A stretch of 50,081 nt of DNA from the IMG/VR virus record IMGVR_UViG_3300035670_000313, positions 1 to 50,081 of that record; one strand, given 5' to 3'. Position 1 is the first letter of the stretch. Each line of letters starts with the position of its first letter. The notes under the pieces are model-generated. The model searched no databases. It was not told where the DNA came from and saw only the letters and a list, made by a program, of their open reading frames with translations. The DNA is from a virus. Of this stretch, positions 1-6,921 are shown in pieces. A program made the translations under genes and the position numbers.

Positions 1-127
1 GCGAGTACCCAGTGGACGCAAAGTTCCTAATGTTCCCAAGCCGCGTGAACCGTCGCGCTGGCCGCACCTTCGGAACCCCTGACGCTTTGCCAGCTGTGCC
101 ATGGGCCCACGCTTACAACGAGTTCCT
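1..127. repeat. Terminal direct repeat (left copy), assembly overlap
   Basis: Bases 1-127 are identical to 49955-50081. The length of 127 matches the largest common k-mer of short-read assemblers, and the repeat lies inside the portal coding sequence, so it is best read as the overlap of a circular contig rather than a biological terminal repeat. Confidence 0.9.
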
Positions 128-791
128 GAAAGACGGAAGCCGTATGCTTAAGGCTCTATCCATGTTCGCATGGCAGCTAAAGAGCAAGACCAAGACTGGT
201 GTTCAGAACGCCGCAGCTGCAATCGCAAGCCCAGGTTCTGCAGGCTCAACCGCTGTGCTCGGAGCTGACATGGAGCTTAGCTCGATGCCAAGAGCTGGAA
301 GCGTGGACCTGACCGATGGCCGTCCACTTGGCTCGATGGTTGCCTCTGCACTTGAGGTTTCGGTTGTTGCACTTCTTTCCGACCCAGGTAGCTCGGGTGC
401 CTACGGCACCGCACAGACCCTGGATGTGCCGACCCTAAAGGCCATGGAGGCCAGACAGCACGTCTGGACCCAGTTCTACAAGCGAGTCATGGAGTTCTTG
501 GGCATCCGTGACGCACAGGTGAACTGGCCTAAGATTGAGTCCGAGCCAAGCCAGCGCCTAATGCAGGCACTTGCCCTAGCTCGCGAGACCGGTGCAATCT
601 GGGACGACGAGTACCGCGAGGCTGTCATCGAGACCCTCGACGTGCCAAGACTTCACGCTACCCCACCTAACGCACAGCCAGACCAGAGCCAAGGTTCTGC
701 AATCCCATCACAGGGCAACTCTGGCGCAGTAGGTTCGATGCAAGACAACGCAAACGACCTGGCTCAAGCCGACGCAAACCCCACAGCATAA
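1..791 (+). CDS. Portal protein, C-terminal part (continues from window end)
   Basis: Seen: the reading frame is open from base 3 and joins in frame to the ORF starting at 49336, because bases 1-127 duplicate 49955-50081. The joined gene is 1410 nt, 469 aa, a usual length for a siphovirus portal. The visible part has a hydrophilic, Gln/Asn/Ala-rich tail after about residue 420, typical of portals. Role (family knowledge): dodecameric ring at the unique capsid vertex through which DNA is packaged and ejected. Neighbours agree: terminase large subunit upstream, capsid protease downstream. A GTG at 12 is an internal codon, not a start. Identity rests on position, length and general sequence character rather than on a diagnostic motif. 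Confidence 0.85.
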   Translation, partial: EYPVDAKFLMFPSRVNRRAGRTFGTPDALPAVPWAHAYNEFLKDGSRMLKALSMFAWQLKSKTKTGVQNAAAAIASPGSAGSTAVLGADMELSSMPRAGSVDLTDGRPLGSMVASALEVSVVALLSDPGSSGAYGTAQTLDVPTLKAMEARQHVWTQFYKRVMEFLGIRDAQVNWPKIESEPSQRLMQALALARETGAIWDDEYREAVIETLDVPRLHATPPNAQPDQSQGSAIPSQGNSGAVGSMQDNANDLAQADANPTA

Positions 792-797
792 CTGTCA

Positions 798-806
798 TGG
801 TATAAT
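798..806 (+). promoter_or_regulatory. Late-type promoter element TGG-TATAAT
   Basis: Extended -10 element in the 46-bp gap between portal and protease genes. No -35 box is visible. Predicted start near 813, giving a leader of about 25 nt with an SD sequence. Member of the recurring TGR-TANAAT family of this genome. Confidence 0.5.
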
Positions 807-837
807 TAATCCCAGTGATTAATTCATGGGAGATTTT

Positions 838-1824
838 ATGGCTGTTCAGCTAAGCGAGTCGCTAGGCTTTGCACCTGTTACCACCAAGGGTAACAAGTGG
901 CGTGTTAAGGTTATCGAGTCCGGCTGGGGCTCTTCTGGATACTACCCTGCGACCATGCTGGCTGCCTACGGCCCAGCTGTCTTTAAAAAAGGCACCAAGG
1001 TCTTTATGAATCACCCCTCCATGTCGGAGTCTTCAGACCGTCCTGAGCGTGACGTGCATCAGCTTGCTGGCAAGCTAGCTTCTGATGCCGTCTTCCAAGA
1101 AGGCGCACTTTATGCGGACGTTGAATTTTATTCTCACTATGCCCCAATCATTCGGGAGATGGCTGAGGATGTAGGTTTGTCTATCCACGCGTTTGGCGAA
1201 GCTAACGTTGGTGAGGCAGAGGGTCGTACCGGACCCATCATCGAAACTTTGGTGGCAGACCCACTGACAAGCGTAGATGTTGTAACCGTAGCCGGAGCTG
1301 GAGGCAAGTTCTTGACTCTTCTCGAAAGCTACACTAGAAAGGATGACGAAATCGTTGAGATTTCGGAGTCCCTATCGGAAGGAAATGAAAGCATGATTAC
1401 AAAGGAAGAGTTCGAGGCCGCAATTGACGACCTGAAGTCCACCCTTGTTGAGGCTCTCACTCCTCTACGCGAGTCGATTTCGGTTCTAGTAGAGGCTGCC
1501 ACTCCTGCCGAGGGTGAGGAAGTTGTCCCAGCTGAGACCGTTGAGGTCGAGGCAGAGGAAGCTATTGACCCTGTAGATGTGGCTGTGAAGTTCAACGAAT
1601 CTGGCCTGCCTAAGCTAGCCCTGTCCCGCGTGGCCGAGGCTCTTAAGAGCGAGTCGAACACCAAGTCTGTTGATGAATTGATTGCTGACGAGAAGGCTTA
1701 TGTCGTCGCAGTTTCTGAGTCAGCTGCAGCTCCTGTAGACACCTTTGGCGTTATCCAGGAAGCAATTACCACAACCAAAACCGATGAGTTCGACGCTATC
1801 GTCGCTCGCATCTCAAAGAAGTAA
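838..1824 (+). CDS. Capsid maturation protease, probably with a scaffold domain
   Basis: 328 aa if started at ATG 838, which has GGGAGA at the right distance; the upstream ATG at 826 has no SD. The N-terminal ~160 residues resemble phage prohead proteases: an NHPS histidine near residue 59 and a GLSIH serine near 115 are candidate catalytic residues (numbering from 838). From about residue 170 it turns acidic and helical (Glu/Ala/Val-rich), as expected of an internal scaffold. Position between portal and capsid genes fits. Inferred role: assists procapsid assembly, then cleaves itself and the scaffold. The split into protease and scaffold is inference. Confidence 0.7.
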   Translation: MAVQLSESLGFAPVTTKGNKWRVKVIESGWGSSGYYPATMLAAYGPAVFKKGTKVFMNHPSMSESSDRPERDVHQLAGKLASDAVFQEGALYADVEFYSHYAPIIREMAEDVGLSIHAFGEANVGEAEGRTGPIIETLVADPLTSVDVVTVAGAGGKFLTLLESYTRKDDEIVEISESLSEGNESMITKEEFEAAIDDLKSTLVEALTPLRESISVLVEAATPAEGEEVVPAETVEVEAEEAIDPVDVAVKFNESGLPKLALSRVAEALKSESNTKSVDELIADEKAYVVAVSESAAAPVDTFGVIQEAITTTKTDEFDAIVARISKK

Positions 1825-1834
1825 GGAACAGTAA

Positions 1835-2182
1835 ATGGCTCTTAACGAGATTTACGTAGACGCTAATGAGCTCTCCCTTCCTGTTGACAGCGCCGTTGTT
1901 TCTGGCGACTTTGTCAAGGTAGGAGACCTTGTGGGCGTTGCACTAGTTGACGCTAAGACTGGTGAGAACGGCAGCTACTACAGCACCGTAAAGCTGTCTG
2001 GCGCATTTAAGATTGCCTTCAAGTCAGGCGACACCTTCGCAGTAGGCCAGAAGGCCTACGGTGTTGCAGACGGCGACGGCATCATTGCCGAGGTTCAGGA
2101 AGACGCAACCAGCGCTAAGCTAGTTGGACACGTCCTGAAGGTAAACACCGCCGACGTTGTTGTTCGTCTGGCTCAGAACTAA
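1835..2182 (+). CDS. Head decoration protein, DUF2190-like
   Basis: 115 aa, Val/Gly/Ala-rich all-beta pattern (SGDFVKVGDLVGVALVDA) typical of DUF2190 capsid-decorating proteins, which form trimers on the outside of mature heads. AAGGA precedes the ATG. It lies 10 nt after the protease and 11 nt before the major capsid gene, the usual order protease-decoration-capsid. No cysteine or membrane segment. Confidence 0.65.
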   Translation: MALNEIYVDANELSLPVDSAVVSGDFVKVGDLVGVALVDAKTGENGSYYSTVKLSGAFKIAFKSGDTFAVGQKAYGVADGDGIIAEVQEDATSAKLVGHVLKVNTADVVVRLAQN

Positions 2183-2193
2183 GGATAGATAGA

Positions 2194-3297
2194 ATGACTG
2201 AAAAGATTACCGCACGTCAGCTTGAGGCTGCAAAGCTCCTTGAGGGAGCACTCCGTGGTGACCGCGCAGACAAGCTAAAGCTACAGGAAGGTATCTCTAC
2301 CTCTGACCTGCCAGTACAGCTTGCTCCAACCATCAACAAGATTATGTTGGAGAACTACGCAGCTCAGCCAAAGGTCTGGGACCGCTTCGCAACCCGTCTA
2401 GTCGTTGACGACTTCCGCCCAGTAACCTTCCAGGCTATGCGCTACGAAGACGAGGGTATGGACAACGCAGGCGACAAGTTCCGCGATGGCTCACTACCTA
2501 CCGTTGCTGAGTACAGCGAGTACCCAACCGCTGGTTGGTTCAACGTAACCGAGCAGACCATGTCTGTGAAGAAGGCAGGAACTCGTATCCGCTTCTCATG
2601 GGAGACCATCGTTAACGACGGTCAGATTGGTCTACTAGAGCGTCTACCTATCGAGCTTGCACAGAAGGCAGCTGGCAAGGAAGATGAGGAAGTTACCAAG
2701 CAGCTAGTTTCTGACTCCGGTCTAAACACCGCTAACTTCAAGTCAGCAAACCAGAACCTACTAGCTGGAAACCCAGCTCTTACCCTAGAGTCCCTAGAGG
2801 ACGCAATCGAGGCTGCTAACCTGCAGACCTGGCAGGGTAACCTAATCACCCCAATTACCCGTTTCGCACTAGTTGTACCTCGTGCGCTAGAGATGACCGC
2901 TCGTCGCATCCTTGCTGTTCAGCAGGTTCGCACCGAGACCACCTCTGGTTCAACCGTAACCTCTCTTGTAACCGGAAACCCAATCGGTTCACAGGTTGAG
3001 ATTGTTGTCAACGACTGGCTAACCAAGATTAACTCTGGCGCTGGCAACTACTGGTTCCTGATTCCAGTTCCTGGACAGTCCCTAAACCCAGGTGTAGCCC
3101 TTGGCTTCCTCCGTGGTTACGAGACCCCAGAGCTACGTATCAAGATGAACGGTGGCACCTACCTAGGTGGCGGCGACGTTCCTGCTCGTGAGGGTTCGTT
3201 CGACAACGACGACTTCGAGATGAGAATCCGTCACATCGCAACTGGTGGCTTCATTGTCCCAACCGGTACCATCGCTTCAACTGGAGCTGGTGCCTAA
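2194..3297 (+). CDS. Major capsid protein (HK97 fold)
   Basis: 367 aa. Features of HK97-type capsid proteins: a helical charged N-terminal arm (residues 1-40), a long central region of short strands and helices, and a C-terminal FEMRIRHIATGGF segment close to the typical P-domain ending. Strong AAGGA SD eight bases before ATG, a codon choice richer in C-ending codons than the fibre genes, and a 9-bp GC terminator directly downstream, all consistent with very high expression. Placed immediately after the decoration gene. Confidence 0.88.
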   Translation: MTEKITARQLEAAKLLEGALRGDRADKLKLQEGISTSDLPVQLAPTINKIMLENYAAQPKVWDRFATRLVVDDFRPVTFQAMRYEDEGMDNAGDKFRDGSLPTVAEYSEYPTAGWFNVTEQTMSVKKAGTRIRFSWETIVNDGQIGLLERLPIELAQKAAGKEDEEVTKQLVSDSGLNTANFKSANQNLLAGNPALTLESLEDAIEAANLQTWQGNLITPITRFALVVPRALEMTARRILAVQQVRTETTSGSTVTSLVTGNPIGSQVEIVVNDWLTKINSGAGNYWFLIPVPGQSLNPGVALGFLRGYETPELRIKMNGGTYLGGGDVPAREGSFDNDDFEMRIRHIATGGFIVPTGTIASTGAGA

Positions 3298-3300
3298 ACC

Positions 3301-3359
3301 TTAACCTTCTTTCTTGGTTAAAGAAAGCCCCTCAGGACCTTGAAGCCCTGGGGGGTTTT
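3301..3359 (+). terminator. Rho-independent terminator after the capsid gene
   Basis: Stem CCCCTCAGG (3328-3336) pairs with CCTGGGGGG (3347-3355), 9 bp with one G-U, loop of 10, followed by TTTT. A second small hairpin TTAACC/GGTTAA (3301-3320) lies just before it. Separates the capsid genes from the fibre island. Confidence 0.85.
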
Positions 3360-3372
3360 CCCTTTCTGGATG

Positions 3373-3381
3373 GTCTATAAT
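3373..3381 (+). promoter_or_regulatory. Promoter element with TATAAT (3376-3381)
   Basis: TATAAT preceded by TGGTC, lying between the capsid terminator and the glutaredoxin-like gene. Predicted start near 3388 gives a leader of about 29 nt with AAGAAGGA. Confidence 0.5.
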
Positions 3382-3416
3382 AGTTGACCCCCAAAAAATT
3401 AAAGAAGGATTGTTCT

Positions 3417-3647
3417 ATGTCTCAAGTAACGGTTTACACTCTTCCCTCCTGTGTGCAATGCGACAGCACTAAGCGATACTTGAAACGAGAACTAATCGAT
3501 TTTGTGGAAGTGCAGCTCCAGGATGACCCACAGGCGTACGAAATGGTCAGGGCTAAGGGATTTACTCAGGCACCAGTTGTAATGGCCGGAGAACGCATCT
3601 GGAGCGGTTTTAGAATGGATGAGCTCAAAGCCCTTAAGGCTGCTTAG
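3417..3647 (+). CDS. Glutaredoxin / NrdH-like thiol oxidoreductase
   Basis: 76 aa from ATG 3417, which has AAGAAGGA seven bases upstream; a TTG at 3384 is the only longer option and lacks an SD. Thioredoxin-fold signature: VTVYTLPSCVQC (CxxC at residues 11-14), a cis-proline segment QAPVV around residue 48, and a C-terminal helix. Known role of the family: supplies electrons to ribonucleotide reductase or reduces disulfides in the cytosol. No ribonucleotide reductase is encoded here, so it would serve the host enzyme or another target. Isolated between two terminators with its own promoter, outside any nucleotide-metabolism cluster, which is unusual. Confidence 0.85.
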   Translation: MSQVTVYTLPSCVQCDSTKRYLKRELIDFVEVQLQDDPQAYEMVRAKGFTQAPVVMAGERIWSGFRMDELKALKAA

Positions 3648-3657
3648 TTTTATTCTC

Positions 3658-3666
3658 TGGTATAAT
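3658..3666 (+). promoter_or_regulatory. Extended -10 promoter TGG-TATAAT of candidate small RNA
   Basis: Perfect TATAAT with TGG extension, 11 bp after the glutaredoxin stop codon. No -35 consensus at the 17-bp position. The predicted start (about 3673) is exactly the first paired base of the following hairpin. Confidence 0.6.
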
Positions 3667-3672
3667 ATAAAT

Positions 3673-3750
3673 AGTTGCGGCTCCTCCTTCTGCAACTTAT
3701 ATAGTGCACTACAAGCCCGCCCTGTTGAGTAATCTCCGGGGCGGGTTTCT
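3673..3750 (+). ncRNA. Candidate 78-nt small RNA with anti-Shine-Dalgarno loop
   Basis: Seen: promoter TGGTATAAT upstream and a GC terminator at the end, with no ORF between. The 5' hairpin AGTTGC/GCAACT (3673-3678 with 3692-3697) carries a 13-nt loop containing CTCCTCCTT (3681-3689); CCTCCTT matches the 3' end of bacterial 16S rRNA, so the loop can pair with SD sequences. Next comes a perfect 10-base palindrome TAGTGCACTA (3702-3711), then the terminator stem. Inferred: a free RNA able to bind ribosome-binding sites of phage or host mRNAs. Alternative: merely a short leader whose transcription stops at the terminator. No known family is recognised. Confidence 0.6.
3716..3750 (+). terminator. 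Rho-independent terminator
   Basis: CCCGCCC (3716-3722) pairs with GGGCGGG (3739-3745), loop of 16, followed by TTTCTT. Ends the candidate small RNA and any glutaredoxin read-through. Confidence 0.85.
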
Positions 3751-3760
3751 TATAGCTGCC

Positions 3761-3769
3761 TGATAGAAT
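3761..3769 (+). promoter_or_regulatory. Late-type promoter TGA-TAGAAT close to the start codon
   Basis: TAGAAT at 3764-3769 with a TG extension, nine bases before ATG 3779. A start at about 3776 would give an almost leaderless mRNA; no SD precedes this ATG. Confidence 0.5.
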
Positions 3770-3778
3770 TGTAGAACC

Positions 3779-4588
3779 ATGATTATTTGGCCCGATAACG
3801 GACTGCCGCCTCAAGCCCAGGAGTGGGCCGATAAAGTTGAGACGGAAGTTACCCGTATCGACAAGAAGACGGGCGGAAGCGGAGCTTCAGGCTCAGATGG
3901 TGCTCGTGGTCCTCAGGGGCCACAAGGTCCTGCTGGCCCTCAAGGTATTCAGGGCCCGAAAGGAGACCAAGGTGAACAAGGTCCTCAAGGTGAACAAGGC
4001 TTACAAGGCGAAGTCGGACCTGAAGGGCCTATTGGCCCTCAGGGAGCTCAAGGTGAGATGGGCCCTGCTGGGCCTCAAGGCGAACCCGGCCCCCAAGGTT
4101 TGCAGGGCGAGCAAGGTCCTGCCGGTCCAACTGGACCAACCGGTCCGCAGGGTGACACAGGACCTATGGGTCCTATGGGACCACAAGGACCACAAGGTGA
4201 AGTCGGTGCTACTGGACCGATGGGTCCAATGGGAGAGACGGGCCCAGAGGGGCCTATGGGTCCTCAGGGTATTCAAGGCCCAACTGGAGCTACAGGTCCT
4301 CAGGGCCCTAAGGGCGATACTGGGTCACAAGGTCTAGACGGCCTATCGGCTTATCAGGTAGCTCAGCTTAACGGTTTTACTGGCACAGAGCAGGAATGGC
4401 TTGACAGCCTTGTTGGAGCCGATGGTGCTACGGGACCACAGGGTCCCCAAGGTATCCAAGGAGAAACTGGCCCTCAGGGTCCAGCTGGAGCCGACGGACA
4501 ACCGTATGGTAATATTGATGGAGGAAAAGCTAATAGTGTTTATGGCGGGATTAGTCCACTATTGGGCGGAAATGCGAGTAGTTTTTAA
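3779..4588 (+). CDS. Collagen-like fibre protein
   Basis: 269 aa. Residues 1-35 form an anchor ([16 protein letters not shown]) that resembles the N-terminus of the S74 fibre at 26891. Residues ~39-190 are Gly-X-Y repeats rich in GPQ, GPM and GET triplets, then a short non-collagen insert and a second repeat block, ending in a Gly/Ser-rich tail. Such triplets form trimeric rods in phage fibres. No SD is visible; the promoter sits at the start. The GGN-rich DNA also gives long false ORFs in other frames. Location after the capsid gene leaves open whether it decorates the head or the tail tip. Confidence 0.85.
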   Translation: MIIWPDNGLPPQAQEWADKVETEVTRIDKKTGGSGASGSDGARGPQGPQGPAGPQGIQGPKGDQGEQGPQGEQGLQGEVGPEGPIGPQGAQGEMGPAGPQGEPGPQGLQGEQGPAGPTGPTGPQGDTGPMGPMGPQGPQGEVGATGPMGPMGETGPEGPMGPQGIQGPTGATGPQGPKGDTGSQGLDGLSAYQVAQLNGFTGTEQEWLDSLVGADGATGPQGPQGIQGETGPQGPAGADGQPYGNIDGGKANSVYGGISPLLGGNASSF

Positions 4589-4782
4589 TGGCAGTTCAAA
4601 TACAGTTTAGGAACGACACTGCTGCTAACTGGGCATTGGCTAATCCAATCCTTGCACAGGGTGAAATGGGCGTTGAGTTGGACACAAGAAAATTCAAGTT
4701 CGGAGACGGCCTTACTGAGTGGAATGACTTAGAGTACGGCTTTGTAAGTCTTGCGGATGAGATTGACGGCGGAAGCGCTTAG
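4588..4782 (+). CDS. Small fibre protein, tropism-determinant N-terminal-like domain
   Basis: 64 aa, start overlaps the previous stop as TAATG. The sequence QFRNDTAANW...GELG-like core, LDTRKFKFGDGLTEWNDLEY matches the pattern of the Mtd N-terminal / phage fibre attachment domain (RxDTAANW and KFGDGxTxW). It is a stand-alone version of the first 50 residues of the protein at 6154. Inferred role: trimeric connector between a fibre and its attachment site. Confidence 0.65.
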   Translation: MAVQIQFRNDTAANWALANPILAQGEMGVELDTRKFKFGDGLTEWNDLEYGFVSLADEIDGGSA

Positions 4783-4793
4783 GACGGATAGAG

Positions 4794-6122
4794 ATGGCAT
4801 TACCAACCAACGTTAATTACGGCACAGTAGTAGGCCAATTCCTACTTGCTTACGCTGACAGCTCGGATGTCGACCCACAACCAGATGGCATTCCTGCTAA
4901 AGGTTTTATTTACTTCCGTCCATCCCCAATTAAGCTTCTTGATGCCACTTCATCGCCTAACCCAGTAACCATTCTTCCTGCAGTTGTTGAGTGTGCGCTT
5001 GATGCTGAGGGTTACCTACTTGGTGGAGACGGAACTCGTGGCGTAAGACTAGTTGCAACTACTGACACTGACCTAAACCCAGTTAACTGGACTTGGACTG
5101 TAGAGTTCCGCCTGACTGACCAGGACGATGTTCCGGTCCCACTTCCATCTTTTAGCATTGCGCTTCCATCTAGCACAACCGTAGACCTAACCACTGTTAG
5201 CCCTGTGCCTGACGCAAATGGCACCTACTATCTAGTTGGACCGACTGGCCCTCAGGGACCCCAGGGTATCCAGGGTATCCAGGGTGAAGCTGCTACCATT
5301 ACCGTTGGTACCGTTACGACTGGGGCCGAGGGTTCTAGCGCATCTGTAGTCAACTCAGGAACTTCTGGCGATGCCGTTCTAGACTTTACAATCCCACGCG
5401 GAGACACAGGCGCTCAGGGACCAATTGGACCACAGGGTGAGACTGGACCGATTGGTCCAACCGGTGCGACTGGTATCGAGTGGCAGGGCGCATGGAACAG
5501 CTCTACTGACTATGTAAACAACGATGCAGTGTTTTACAATGGCGCTTCATGGTTTGCAGCAGGTGACCCTCCAGTTGGTGATACGCCATCAGAATCTTCA
5601 CTTTACTGGTTCCCGCTAGCCCTTCAGGGTGCCACTGGAGCGACAGGTCCACAAGGACCACAGGGTGAGGTTGGCCCACAAGGTGAGCAGGGTATTCAGG
5701 GTGAAATCGGATTCCCAGGATTTAAATTTGATACTCGTAGAACCCTAACTAACCAGTATGTTCCTGGTGAGATTGTAGAATATCTTGGCGACTACTTTAT
5801 CTGCCTGGCAAACAACGATGCCATACCGCCAACAGGCGGAGCAATCGGCGTTTACTGGGCCCCATATTCCTTCGTAGGGCCACAGGGAGATGCTGCGACA
5901 ATTGCAGTTGGCACAGTGACCACTGGCGCTCCTGGAAGCTCTGTAATCGTTACAAATTCTGGAACTAGCGGAGCCGCAGTATTTGACTTCACTATCCCAA
6001 AGGGTGACACTGGTGACATCGGAAACATCACCGCAATCTCTCCAGTAACCTATAACTCAGCAACCGCCGAGATTGGCTTTGACCCAGATGGCATCGCCTA
6101 CATCGACGGTGGAACTGCATGA
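4794..6122 (+). CDS. Collagen-like fibre with two carbohydrate-binding-like modules
   Basis: 442 aa. Order: beta-rich N-terminal domain (1-145), short Gly-X-Y run (~148-160), a repeat AATITVGTVTTGAEGSS (~163), Gly-X-Y run, a W-rich module EWQGAWNSSTDYVNNDAV (~222-275), Gly-X-Y run, a second W/Y module (~310-360), then a second copy of the AVGTVTTG repeat. The module pattern W-x-Y-x-x-G/N-D-x-V-x-Y resembles CBM5/12 chitin-binding modules, so it may bind cell-wall glycans. SD GGATAGAG precedes ATG. Probable receptor-binding fibre. Confidence 0.7.
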   Translation: MALPTNVNYGTVVGQFLLAYADSSDVDPQPDGIPAKGFIYFRPSPIKLLDATSSPNPVTILPAVVECALDAEGYLLGGDGTRGVRLVATTDTDLNPVNWTWTVEFRLTDQDDVPVPLPSFSIALPSSTTVDLTTVSPVPDANGTYYLVGPTGPQGPQGIQGIQGEAATITVGTVTTGAEGSSASVVNSGTSGDAVLDFTIPRGDTGAQGPIGPQGETGPIGPTGATGIEWQGAWNSSTDYVNNDAVFYNGASWFAAGDPPVGDTPSESSLYWFPLALQGATGATGPQGPQGEVGPQGEQGIQGEIGFPGFKFDTRRTLTNQYVPGEIVEYLGDYFICLANNDAIPPTGGAIGVYWAPYSFVGPQGDAATIAVGTVTTGAPGSSVIVTNSGTSGAAVFDFTIPKGDTGDIGNITAISPVTYNSATAEIGFDPDGIAYIDGGTA

Positions 6123-6128
6123 TAAAAT
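6121..6128 (+). promoter_or_regulatory. Late-type promoter TGA-TAAAAT
   Basis: TAAAAT (6123-6128) directly follows and shares bases with the TGA stop of the previous gene. Predicted start near 6135 with an AAGGA SD before ATG 6154. Confidence 0.5.
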
Positions 6129-6153
6129 TGTTTAAGACTGTAAGGATTAATTA

Positions 6154-6921
6154 ATGCCAGCACAAACTGTTATTAAGCTCCGTAGGGACACTGCGGCGAA
6201 CTGGACGACTGCTAACCCAGTTCTAGCAGCTGGCGAGCCAGGTCTAGAGACTGATACTGCAAAGCTCAAGTTTGGTGATGGCACCACTGCTTGGAGCGGA
6301 CTAAGCTATTCCTCTGGTGGCGCATCTGTAGAAGTAAGCGACACTGCGCCTGCTGACCCAGAGCCAAATACTCTTTGGTGGAACTCTGCAACTGGAACTC
6401 TTTACATTAACTACGATGGTTACTGGGTTGAGGCTGTAGTTGGCGTTGTTGGTCCGACCGGCCCCCAGGGACCGCAAGGCGCGACTGGTGCGACTGGTGC
6501 AACGGGTGCTACTGGGCCATCTGGTGTGATTGCAGTTACCGCTCCGATTACTAATAGCGGAACTTCAACCTCCGCAAACATCGGCATCAACCAGTCTGCT
6601 CTTTTGATTAACCAATCACAGGTAGCAACCACTGTAACCGACAAGGCATCTGCGTACACAATTCTTTCGAGCGACGAGAACACATTTATCCGCTCAACCT
6701 CTGCCACCGCTGTGACAATGACAATTGCAAACGTTCTAAACGTAGGTGAGGCTATTCAGTTTATACAGTTCGGTGCGGGGCAAATAACTTTTGCGGCTGG
6801 AGCCGGAGTCAACCTTCGTAGCGTTGACAACAAGCTTAAGACAAACAAGCAGTACTCAGTTGCTGCGATTACTTGTGTAGCTTCTGGAGAGTACCTGGTA
6901 ACTGGCGATTTGGTGGCATAA
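6154..6921 (+). CDS. Fibre protein: Mtd-N-like domain, collagen stub, beta C-terminus
   Basis: 255 aa. Residues 1-50 carry LRRDTAANW and KFGDGTTAWSGLSY, the same fibre-attachment pattern as the gene at 4588. Residues ~65-88 are a small W-rich turn module common in phage fibres (LWWNSATGTLYINYDGYWV). A Gly-X-Y stretch ([19 protein letters not shown]) follows, then ~140 residues of beta-rich sequence similar to phage tail-spike tip domains that include YTILSSDENTFIRS. SD AAGGA. Probable virion fibre. Confidence 0.65.
   Translation: MPAQTVIKLRRDTAANWTTANPVLAAGEPGLETDTAKLKFGDGTTAWSGLSYSSGGASVEVSDTAPADPEPNTLWWNSATGTLYINYDGYWVEAVVGVVGPTGPQGPQGATGATGATGATGPSGVIAVTAPITNSGTSTSANIGINQSALLINQSQVATTVTDKASAYTILSSDENTFIRSTSATAVTMTIANVLNVGEAIQFIQFGAGQITFAAGAGVNLRSVDNKLKTNKQYSVAAITCVASGEYLVTGDLVA

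Noticed and set aside
826-837. Upstream ATG for the capsid protease
   Set aside because: No SD before 826; GGGAGA is placed for ATG 838.
3837-4610. Long ORFs in other frames of the collagen-like gene (166, 91 and 69 codons)
   Set aside because: They result from the GGN-CCN-CAR triplet repeats; products are low-complexity and lack SDs.
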